This document shows, piece by piece, positions 1-5,235 of a stretch of DNA of 6,245 nt; the stretch's first letter is position 1, and each line of letters begins with the position of its first letter. Source of the DNA: Propionibacteriaceae bacterium (GTDB lineage: Bacteria > Actinomycetota > Actinomycetes > Propionibacteriales > Propionibacteriaceae). The notes below the pieces were generated by a model. It saw nothing but the letters and a program-made list of their open reading frames with translations. It had not been told where the DNA came from and ran no database searches. The position numbers and the translations under genes are program-made. The stretch spans positions 13,186-19,430 of the forward strand of contig PMBM01000032.1 in assembly GCA_003153855.1 (NCBI GenBank), written 5' to 3'.

Positions 1-2
1 GC

Positions 3-1442
3 CTGCTCGATCCAGGCGGTCCGTTCGGCGGCTTGCTCGACTCACGCTTTCAGCTCGCGCCGATTGATCCGCATGCGGATCCGGCAACGGTCCTGTGCCA
101 GTCAGCCCCGGGCCGGATCGACGGCTTGCTGTCCGTGACGAACCCCCTCATGTCTCAGCTGGTGCGCGGGGCTCGGCTCTTCGAGGGAGCCGAACCGACG
201 GGAGAGCACTGCGCCCGCCTGATCGCGGGCGCTGCGATCCTCTCGATGGGGATGCTCACCGGAGCCGGCCGGCCGGGGCGGGATCACGAACGCGCAGTGA
301 TCGAGATCGCCATCGGACTCACGGTTGTCATCGTGCGCGTCCTCACCTACCAGCGTGCCCTGCGCGAGAGCATGCCGAAGCCGCTACCCCCGGCGAAGAG
401 GACGCAGCTGACGACATCAGCTCCCGTGGCGAAGACCAGCATCCTTGTAGGGGCGAAGGGTGGCGCCGCTGGCAACGACCCGCCGGATGAGGACTACGCG
501 GCAAACGGCCTCGTGGTCGTCGTCCCGGACGGGCTCGTGGTCCGCACGGGCGCCGCTGAGGGCTCTGTGATGGTGACGCTGTCCGTCGTCGACCATGAAC
601 CAGTGGCGCAGCTGCAGCAATGGGACGAGATCGTCGATGTCAGCGTGAGCTTGTCCACGCCCACCATCGCCACACGACACGAAACACTCGAACTGCCAGC
701 TGGCGGCGACTACCGGGCGCGGGTGCAGGCACGGCGGCGTGACATCGGCGTCGAGGAGGGTCCCTCCGGGGGAGAAGCGTACGAGGTGGTGATCTGGCCC
801 GCCGCCCCAGAACCGGGACGCGTCGTACGTGCCACGGATCGACTGGGCCATCGCTTGCGCGGAGAGCCCGAGCCGGCCGCAGTGGACCGACCAGAACTGG
901 TCTACCGGCCTGTCGAGGAGCTGTACGTGGACGCGACGATCACGGTCGTGGTCGGTCTGGCGCTTCCGGAGGTCGTAGCAGCCTTCGGAGCGGATCCGAC
1001 GCCCCGCCCACCTGGGGACAGGTTCTTTGACGGCCTGGTGTGCCTCGAGCTGACGCCCCTGGGCCCATCGGACCACCGGCAGCCGGGGGTCTTGGTCGTC
1101 GAGCCCAGCCACTACCGCGCGACAGAGCGGCCGGTACTCGAGGCGCTGTCTCGTACCGGACGAGCTGCCAGCATGTTCTGGAACGTCAATGCGGTCACGA
1201 TGCTGTCCCTGGCAGAGAACGGCGAACTTCTCGACTCCTTCGAGTGGTTCGACGAGGCCAGTCACCCGAACGTCCTCTCGCTCCTCGAGGGGCTGGACGT
1301 CTTCACCAACGCCGACAACATCGCCCGCGGGATGCTGGTGATCGAGCGGTTCACCGGCTGGTCGGTGACCGCCGACCTCATTGAAGGTCTCGTGGCGGCA
1401 GGCGGGGTTGGCTACGTGGTTCCTCGGCGCCGCCAAGGGTGA
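3..1442 (+). CDS. Multidomain protein with C-terminal DUF6461-like domain, 5' end cut by window edge
   Basis: The frame is open from the first bases of the window and ends at TGA 1440-1442. A TTG at 33 is the first possible start, but it has no convincing ribosome binding site and the frame continues to its left, so I treat the gene as truncated by the window edge. Counting residues from 33, three parts are visible. Residues 1-125 form a helical region with a hydrophobic stretch near 88-104 (ERAVIEIAIGLTVVIV region). Residues about 158-258 form a beta-rich segment with WDEIVDVSV, LPAGGDYRARV and VVIWPA. Residues about 298-452 match my memory of the actinobacterial DUF6461 family: GVLVVEPSHYR, LSRTGRAASMFWNVNAVTM, GELLDSFEWF and the terminal ERFTG. 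DUF6461 has no established biochemical role that I know of, and I see no catalytic motif. The gene precedes a DUF4190-like membrane gene by 138 nt in the same direction and may be co-transcribed with it. Coding reality is strong; the domain name is recalled from sequence character. Confidence 0.75.
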   Translation: MLDPGGPFGGLLDSRFQLAPIDPHADPATVLCQSAPGRIDGLLSVTNPLMSQLVRGARLFEGAEPTGEHCARLIAGAAILSMGMLTGAGRPGRDHERAVIEIAIGLTVVIVRVLTYQRALRESMPKPLPPAKRTQLTTSAPVAKTSILVGAKGGAAGNDPPDEDYAANGLVVVVPDGLVVRTGAAEGSVMVTLSVVDHEPVAQLQQWDEIVDVSVSLSTPTIATRHETLELPAGGDYRARVQARRRDIGVEEGPSGGEAYEVVIWPAAPEPGRVVRATDRLGHRLRGEPEPAAVDRPELVYRPVEELYVDATITVVVGLALPEVVAAFGADPTPRPPGDRFFDGLVCLELTPLGPSDHRQPGVLVVEPSHYRATERPVLEALSRTGRAASMFWNVNAVTMLSLAENGELLDSFEWFDEASHPNVLSLLEGLDVFTNADNIARGMLVIERFTGWSVTADLIEGLVAAGGVGYVVPRRRQG

Positions 1443-1522
1443 GCTGACCCGCTTCTGAGACGCCCCGACGACGCGTTCCATGTCCGGCATCGAGGCGGGA
1501 CGCGTACTGACCTGTCTTCCCG

Positions 1523-1536
1523 ATGAGACTCGTCCC
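1523..1536 (+). repeat. 14-bp direct repeat, first copy (second copy 3939-3952)
   Basis: ATGAGACTCGTCCC occurs here and again at 3939-3952 in the same orientation. The copies bracket the left membrane gene, the transporter and its control region. An exact 14-mer pair is not very likely by chance in 6 kb but cannot be excluded. It could be leftover sequence from the duplication that gave the two membrane paralogues, or the edge of a rearranged segment. Confidence 0.35.
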
Positions 1537-1538
1537 AC

Positions 1539-1559
1539 CGAGGCGCATGTATCGCCTCG
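1539..1559. repeat. Small hairpin before the first membrane gene
   Basis: The arms CGAGGCG (1539-1545) and CGCCTCG (1553-1559) pair perfectly around a 7-nt loop, 21 nt before the ATG at 1581. No T-run follows, so it is not a classical intrinsic terminator of the DUF6461-like gene. It could act in the leader of the membrane gene, be an operator, or be a chance structure in GC-rich DNA. The CGAGGCG heptamer also occurs at 1491-1497. The rest of the 1443-1580 gap shows nothing I can support. Confidence 0.35.
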
Positions 1560-1580
1560 ACCTGCGACGGTGGGGTGGAC

Positions 1581-2504
1581 ATGACCGATCCCACCGCGCC
1601 CCCCGCACCCTCGGAACCCACCACGACCCCCGCTCGCCCAGATCCCGCTCCGTCGCATAGGACGCTGCCCCTGCCGGCGCTCGGGGTCATCCTCAGTGCC
1701 TCGTGGGTGCTCCTGTGCTTGACGACCCGGACGTACCCCCAGGTGGTCGGCTATCAGGGAGTGATGCCCTTCCTGGTGGGAACCAACGCGCTCGGCGCCT
1801 TCCTCCTGGTGGTCGTTCCGCTGACGCTTCGCCAGATCCCTGAGCCTCTTCAGCGGGAGGCCATGCCGTTCCTCGTCCTGGCTGGTGCCACGGCAGTGGG
1901 CGCTGGGGTCGTCGGCGGGAACCGGATCGGGGTCCTGCTCCTGGTCAACGCGTCGGTGCTGTACGTGCTGGGATGGTTGAGGCTGAGAGGTCGCGCCCCC
2001 CTGCACATGCTGGTCGCTCTGGCCACACCCGTCCTGTTCGGGCTGGGTGCCATCGCGTGCACGGTGCTCGCCAGGCAGCCCGTCCGTCGGGTCCTCGGAT
2101 CGGCTTCGGCCGTCCTCTGGCCCTCGTGGGTCTTCGTGGCCGCCCTCCTGCTGGGCGTGCTTCCCGTCTGCATCCCCGTCCTAGGCGCGAGCTGGCTGGA
2201 CAGGCGAAAGCCGTCGGCGCCCGTGATCGGAGCCCCTGCGGAGGGCGGGTCGCCGACTGTGCCCACGCCGGGGAGGAACACGTTCGCGGTGGCCTCGCTG
2301 GTCCTGGCCGTCACTGGCGGATCACTCCTCGCAGTCATCTTCGGGCACGTGGCACGCTCGCAGATCCGGCGATCGAAGGAGACGGGACGCCGGCTGGCCA
2401 CGGCGGGGCTCGTCCTCGGCTACGCCGGAGTCGTCGCGGCCGTCGTCGCCACGCTCATGAGCGACGTACTCGTCGGGTTCCTGATGTTCGTCGTGGTCCG
2501 CTGA
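1581..2504 (+). CDS. Multispanning membrane protein with C-terminal DUF4190-like segment (left paralogue)
   Basis: This encodes 307 residues from ATG 1581. An in-frame GTG at 1575 is two codons upstream, but the purine-rich GGTGGGG ending there makes a better ribosome binding site for the ATG. A proline- and threonine-rich N-terminus of about 28 residues has no signal-peptide shape. It is followed by about six hydrophobic segments: around LGVILSASWVLL, PFLVGTNALGAFLLVVV, PFLVLAGATAVGAGVVG, VLLLVNASVLYVLGW, MLVALATPVLFGLGAIA and VFVAALLLGVLPVCIPVL. A polar linker leads to a last pair of helices carrying GHVARSQIRRS and AGLVLGYAG, typical of DUF4190. That domain has no defined biochemical role; it is common in actinobacterial membrane proteins. 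The protein is a clear paralogue of the one at 4098-4952. It ends 6 nt from the convergent transporter gene and lies downstream of the DUF6461-like gene. The function is not recognisable; an envelope location is inferred. Confidence 0.85.
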   Translation: MTDPTAPPAPSEPTTTPARPDPAPSHRTLPLPALGVILSASWVLLCLTTRTYPQVVGYQGVMPFLVGTNALGAFLLVVVPLTLRQIPEPLQREAMPFLVLAGATAVGAGVVGGNRIGVLLLVNASVLYVLGWLRLRGRAPLHMLVALATPVLFGLGAIACTVLARQPVRRVLGSASAVLWPSWVFVAALLLGVLPVCIPVLGASWLDRRKPSAPVIGAPAEGGSPTVPTPGRNTFAVASLVLAVTGGSLLAVIFGHVARSQIRRSKETGRRLATAGLVLGYAGVVAAVVATLMSDVLVGFLMFVVVR

Positions 2505-2510
2505 GCCGAC

Positions 2511-3761
2511 TCACGCCGGTAGAGGCTCCCGCCGAGGGCGGATGCGTACGAACACCATGCCGGCGATGAGGATCATCACGAGGCCGGTCCAGTACGGGAT
2601 CGCGTGGCCGACCACCGCGTACATCCAGCCGGCCAGCAGCGGCCCGACCATCTGGATCGCGGAGCCGATGGACGAGACGCCGCCAGCGAGCCAGCCCTGC
2701 TCGTCCGGGCCGACGGAGGTCGACATCATCCCGTTGAGCGCGGCGTTCATCCCGCCCTCGCCCGCGGCCAGCAGGAGGCAGGCGGCCACCAGGAGCCATG
2801 GCAGCTGGAAGACCGACGCGCACAGGGCGAGCCCGAGGCAGCCGATCGCCTGTACGGAGATGCCGCTCAGGACGACTCCGCGTTCCCCGATCCTCGGCAG
2901 CAGGATCCCCAGCAGCCCGCCTTGGACGATGATGTCGACGACCCCCACCCCCGAGACCATGAGGCCGACCTGGGTCGGGCCCCAGCCGACCGAGTCGAGC
3001 GCCAGGACGCTGACGTTGCTCACGTAGAACGTGAACGGGATCGTGATCAACGTGAACCCGATGAGCAGGCCCGTCAGTCCCTTGCGGGTGAACGCGTCGC
3101 GGATCACCTTCAGCGGGTGCAGCTCGGCGAGCTTGAGCTTCGAGGCCTTGTTCTCCGGCGCCAGGCTCTCCGGGAGGAGCACGAGGGAGATCAGTCCCAC
3201 CAGGAGCGCGACGACCGCCGTGGCGTAGATGGGCGCTGACAGCGAGATCCGGGCGAGCAACCCACCGAGCGCCGGCCCGGCCATGAAGCCGACCCCGGAG
3301 AGCGCCCCCAGGAAGCCGTACCGCTTGGCGCGGTCGGCGGCCGGGGTGATGTCGGCGACGTACGCGAACAGCGCGGGCATGTCACCGGCGGTGAGCCCCT
3401 GGATGATGCGACCCACCACCAGCACCCAGAGTGCGCCGCCGATGCCGAACAGTACGTAGCCGATCGCCGCCCCGAACGCTCCCAGGATGAGGATGGGGCG
3501 CCTGCCGATCCGGTCGGAGAGCCCGCCGAGGAAGGGCGCTACGAGGAACGAGCAGAGCGCGTTGACCGACTCGAGGACGCCGACCCACAGGGCGAGCGAC
3601 CCGCCGGACACGTACCGAAGGGTGAGGAACGGGAGCACCGGGAAGATGATCCCCATCCCGAGGACGTTGAGCATCGTGAGCGCCAGCACGAGGTACCACG
3701 CGCGGGGCGGCACCTTCGTCAGAGAACCGGGAGTCGTCTCCTCCTCGAGCGGTTCGGTCAT
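2511..3761 (-). CDS. MFS drug:proton antiporter-type exporter (DHA1, TetA-like)
   Basis: This encodes 416 residues, the usual size for a 12-helix DHA1 exporter. The ATG at 3761-3759 is preceded on the minus strand by GAAAGG at a 7-nt spacing, which supports the start. The N-terminal helix carries MGIIFPVLPFL. The loop between helices 2 and 3 has motif A, GGLSDRIGRRP (residues 79-89). Helix 4 has the motif B arginine R118 in GRIIQGL, followed by AYVADITPAADRAKRYGF, which is strongly TetA-like. Helix 5 has the antiporter motif C ending GPALGG (162-167). A charged cytoplasmic loop (about 199-230) separates the two six-helix halves. Such proteins export hydrophobic drugs or metabolites from the cytoplasm in exchange for protons; the substrate cannot be read from the sequence. 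The first helix has N32 where TetA-type proteins usually carry aspartate. The gene is convergent with the membrane gene at 1581-2504. A palindromic operator covers its promoter, so control by a repressor is likely. Confidence 0.93.
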   Translation of the reverse strand: MTEPLEEETTPGSLTKVPPRAWYLVLALTMLNVLGMGIIFPVLPFLTLRYVSGGSLALWVGVLESVNALCSFLVAPFLGGLSDRIGRRPILILGAFGAAIGYVLFGIGGALWVLVVGRIIQGLTAGDMPALFAYVADITPAADRAKRYGFLGALSGVGFMAGPALGGLLARISLSAPIYATAVVALLVGLISLVLLPESLAPENKASKLKLAELHPLKVIRDAFTRKGLTGLLIGFTLITIPFTFYVSNVSVLALDSVGWGPTQVGLMVSGVGVVDIIVQGGLLGILLPRIGERGVVLSGISVQAIGCLGLALCASVFQLPWLLVAACLLLAAGEGGMNAALNGMMSTSVGPDEQGWLAGGVSSIGSAIQMVGPLLAGWMYAVVGHAIPYWTGLVMILIAGMVFVRIRPRREPLPA

Positions 3762-3801
3762 GGTGTTGCCTTTCGATCCGGCGGTTTCACTGTGCCGCCG
3801 C

Positions 3802-3825
3802 GCGATAACGATATATCGTTATCGC
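3802..3825. promoter_or_regulatory. 24-bp perfect palindrome, likely repressor operator for the exporter
   Basis: The half-site GCGATAACGATA (3802-3813) is followed immediately by its exact reverse complement (3814-3825), with no spacer. Each half holds two CGATA units, so the site looks like an inner CGATATATCG dyad flanked by a second pair of half-sites. It is AT-rich in a GC-rich region. It lies 36 bp upstream of the transporter ATG and covers the proposed -10 box. Long dyads in this position are typical of TetR- or PadR-type repressors that govern drug exporters; the family is inferred. No such regulator is encoded in the window. Confidence 0.75.
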
Positions 3826-3837
3826 AACGAGTCGCAA
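3810..3837 (-). promoter_or_regulatory. Probable promoter of the MFS exporter
   Basis: On the minus strand, TTGCGA (3837-3832) and TATATC (3815-3810) are spaced by 16 bp and make a plausible -35/-10 pair. Transcription would start near 3800 and give a leader of about 40 nt before the ATG at 3761. The -10 box lies inside the 24-bp palindrome, which fits repression by blocking RNA polymerase. Confidence 0.5.
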
Positions 3838-3856
3838 TGCGGCGCATGCCTCGTAC

Positions 3857-3922
3857 ATTCAGTGGCAGCAGGAGGGTCGCCGATCCATATACGCATCGGC
3901 GACCGCGTATCTGCCACTCAAT
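3857..3922. repeat. 66-bp nested inverted repeat in the non-coding region
   Basis: The outer arms 3857-3868 (ATTCAGTGGCAG) and 3911-3922 (CTGCCACTCAAT) pair at 11 of 12 positions. Inside them, 7-nt unpaired stretches flank the perfect 9-bp arms 3876-3884 (GTCGCCGAT) and 3895-3903 (ATCGGCGAC), with a 10-nt loop. A competing pairing exists between ATACGC (3889-3894) and GCGTAT (3905-3910). The element lies between the transporter promoter and the DUF6461 remnant. It has no T-run and no coding sequence. It could be a structured RNA, a double regulatory dyad, or a small mobile-element scar; I cannot choose between these. The 336-nt stretch 3762-4097 contains no gene I can support beyond the remnant at 3985-4080. 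Confidence 0.6.
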
Positions 3923-3984
3923 GGACGAAAGCCGACGCATGAGACTCGTCCCTTGCCTACTGACCCGACCCGCCCGTTGCGCCT

Positions 3985-4080
3985 GAGCGGTTCACCGGCT
4001 GCGCGGTGACGGAGGACGGCGTCGCACAGGGAATGGCCACGACCATCGGCTACCGTGTGGAGGGCCCGCCAGCACGCTAA
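3985..4080 (+). pseudogene. C-terminal remnant of a second DUF6461-like gene
   Basis: In one frame this reads ERFTGCAVTEDGVAQGMATT, then IGYRVEGPPAR, then TAA 4078-4080. It lines up with the last codons of the intact gene at the left (ERFTGWSVTADLIEGLVAAG, then GVGYVVPRRRQG). The first 17 nt, GAGCGGTTCACCGGCTG, are identical to 1344-1360. The frame is closed by TGA at 3961-3963 and has no start codon with a ribosome binding site, so nothing upstream of about 3964 belongs to a working gene. The remnant ends 17 nt before the ATG of the right membrane paralogue, the same order as the intact pair at the left. I infer that a second DUF6461-like gene once stood here and lost its 5' part, perhaps when the transporter region arrived. 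Confidence 0.6.
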
Positions 4081-4097
4081 GAGGTGTGATCCCGTAC

Positions 4098-4952
4098 ATG
4101 TCCGACGACACCGTTCCGGGCCCCTCGCCGATCTCCAGGGGCCCGGTCCCGGCTCTCGGGTACATACTCGCCGCCTCGTGGTTGGTGGTCACCTCGCTAT
4201 GGGTGCTTCTCCCCATACCCGGGACGGGGCTCAAGGCCCAGGAGCCGATATGGATCGCCGCCACCGTCGTCGGCGCACTGGTGGCGGTCGCACCCCCGCT
4301 CCTCCTGAAGAAGATCCCTGGGCGGCTCCGGAGGCAGGCGTTGCCCTTCCTGATCCTCGCCGGGGTGCTCGCAGTCGGATCCGTCATCACCGCCCTCGCC
4401 TCCTTCTACCAGCTGGTGATGGTGGACGCCCTGGTGCTGTACGTGCTCGGCTGGATGCGGCTCAGAGGCCGTTCGCCGCTCGCGCCGCTCGTCTCCTTGG
4501 CGACACCTGTCCTGTGGGTCGTGGGTCAGCAGGTGGCGGTTGCGCTCGTGACTGGGCTGAACGGCCCTGTGGCGGGCCAGGGGGCACCAGGTCCGGAAGC
4601 GGCGTGGCGGGCCGTACAGAACACGCTCATGATGGTGATCCCCGTCTGCGTACCGCTGCTGGTCACGAGCCTCCCCAGGTTCCGCGCCCGGGCCGCAGAT
4701 CCCGTGGAGCAGGACGCCTCTTCCGAGCGCACCCGCGCCGACTGGAATCCCACAGCCGTGGCGGCCCTGGTCCTGGGCGTCGTCGGCGGGGGCCTCATCG
4801 CGGTCGTCTTCGGTCACCTCGCGAGGTCGCAGAACCGGCGTACGAAGCAGCGCGGCAGCGGCCTCGCGGCGGCCGGACTGGTCCTGGGCTACCTCGGGAC
4901 GATCATCGTGGCCGGACTCTGGATGGTCGCCGACCTCATCGCCAACGCCTAG
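4098..4952 (+). CDS. Multispanning membrane protein with C-terminal DUF4190-like segment (right paralogue)
   Basis: This encodes 284 residues from ATG 4098. A GTG at 4086 is four codons upstream, but it sits directly on the purine-rich AAGAGG (4079-4084), which serves the ATG better although at a long spacing of 13 nt. Hydrophobic segments lie at about residues 18-38, 51-70, 82-102, 105-119, 128-152 and 174-193. A polar linker with acidic residues leads to the DUF4190-like helix pair (about 219-275) with VVFGHLARSQNRR and AGLVLGYLG. The protein shares VPALG, PFLILAG, VLYVLGWMRLRGR, LATPVL and VIPVCVP blocks with the left paralogue; over 49 residues of the C-terminal segment I count 33 identities. 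The N-terminal tail is shorter and lacks the proline/threonine run of the left copy. It follows the DUF6461 remnant and ends 283 nt before gyrB. No enzymatic residues are visible; the function is unknown. Confidence 0.85.
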   Translation: MSDDTVPGPSPISRGPVPALGYILAASWLVVTSLWVLLPIPGTGLKAQEPIWIAATVVGALVAVAPPLLLKKIPGRLRRQALPFLILAGVLAVGSVITALASFYQLVMVDALVLYVLGWMRLRGRSPLAPLVSLATPVLWVVGQQVAVALVTGLNGPVAGQGAPGPEAAWRAVQNTLMMVIPVCVPLLVTSLPRFRARAADPVEQDASSERTRADWNPTAVAALVLGVVGGGLIAVVFGHLARSQNRRTKQRGSGLAAAGLVLGYLGTIIVAGLWMVADLIANA

Positions 4953-5015
4953 TTGGACACCTGCCCACAGAGCCCCTGAAGGCCCCAGACGCGTAGGGGA
5001 CCTCAGAGCGAGTAG

Positions 5016-5043
5016 GCAGAACGCGCTGAAACGGCCGTTCTGC
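5016..5043 (+). terminator. Hairpin after the right membrane gene, possible terminator without U-tract
   Basis: The arms GCAGAACG (5016-5023) and CGTTCTGC (5036-5043) pair perfectly over 8 bp with a 12-nt loop, 63 nt after the stop codon at 4952. No T-run follows, so it is not a standard intrinsic terminator. Its place between two same-strand genes, ahead of the gyrB promoter, makes a termination or 3'-end protection role reasonable. Confidence 0.35.
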
Positions 5044-5107
5044 GCGACCCAGAGGGGTTCTGATCGCCGCCCGGCCCCAGCTTTTCGGGCCACCCACCGT
5101 GTTTCGG

Positions 5108-5137
5108 TTCGTGCCCCGCCTCCTCGCCGGGTAGACT
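5108..5137 (+). promoter_or_regulatory. Possible gyrB promoter
   Basis: TAGACT at 5132-5137 fits the actinobacterial -10 pattern TANNNT. The -35 region about 18 bp upstream (TTCGTG, 5108-5113) is weak. Transcription would start near 5144 and leave a leader of about 90 nt before the gyrB GTG. The 283-nt gap to the upstream gene also suggests that gyrB has its own promoter. Confidence 0.4.
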
Positions 5138-5152
5138 GAGGACGTTCATAAG

Positions 5153-5218
5153 CGCCGGTGACCGCATGACGTGTGCGCGTGTCGCGGGCGATGGCTCGGA
5201 CACCGGCGAGTGTGCCGG
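5153..5218 (+). promoter_or_regulatory. gyrB leader with two mutually exclusive stems
   Basis: CGCCGGTG (5153-5160) can pair perfectly with CACCGGCG (5201-5208) over a 40-nt loop. Part of the right arm, CCGGC (5203-5207), can instead pair with GCCGG (5214-5218), which directly abuts the purine-rich ribosome binding region. The two pairings exclude each other. This could tune gyrB translation, but short GC-rich complementarities are common in such genomes. Confidence 0.3.
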
Positions 5219-5229
5219 AAAGGACAAGG
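5219..5229 (+). promoter_or_regulatory. Ribosome binding region of gyrB
   Basis: The purine-rich AAAGGACAAGG precedes both GTG 5236 and an in-frame TTG 5230. AAGG at 5226-5229 gives a 6-nt spacing to the GTG, while AAGGA at 5220-5224 gives 5 nt to the TTG. I prefer GTG because it is the commoner start; the choice changes only two residues. Confidence 0.55.
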
Positions 5230-5235
5230 TTGCCA

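Noticed and set aside
651..659. TTGTCCACG, one mismatch from a DnaA box
   Set aside because: A single site inside a coding region with no cluster of further boxes or AT-rich unwinding region; not evidence of an origin.
417..2006. 529-codon open frame on the minus strand
   Set aside because: It runs antisense through the DUF6461-like gene, the gap and the left membrane gene. Its product is low-complexity, rich in H, R, Q and G, with no domain, as expected for a shadow frame in GC-rich DNA.
3758..3986. Short open frames on both strands across the transporter control region, considered as a possible missing regulator
   Set aside because: The products of about 60 residues contain no helix-turn-helix pattern, lack ribosome binding sites and cross the palindrome and inverted repeat, which look like non-coding control sequence.
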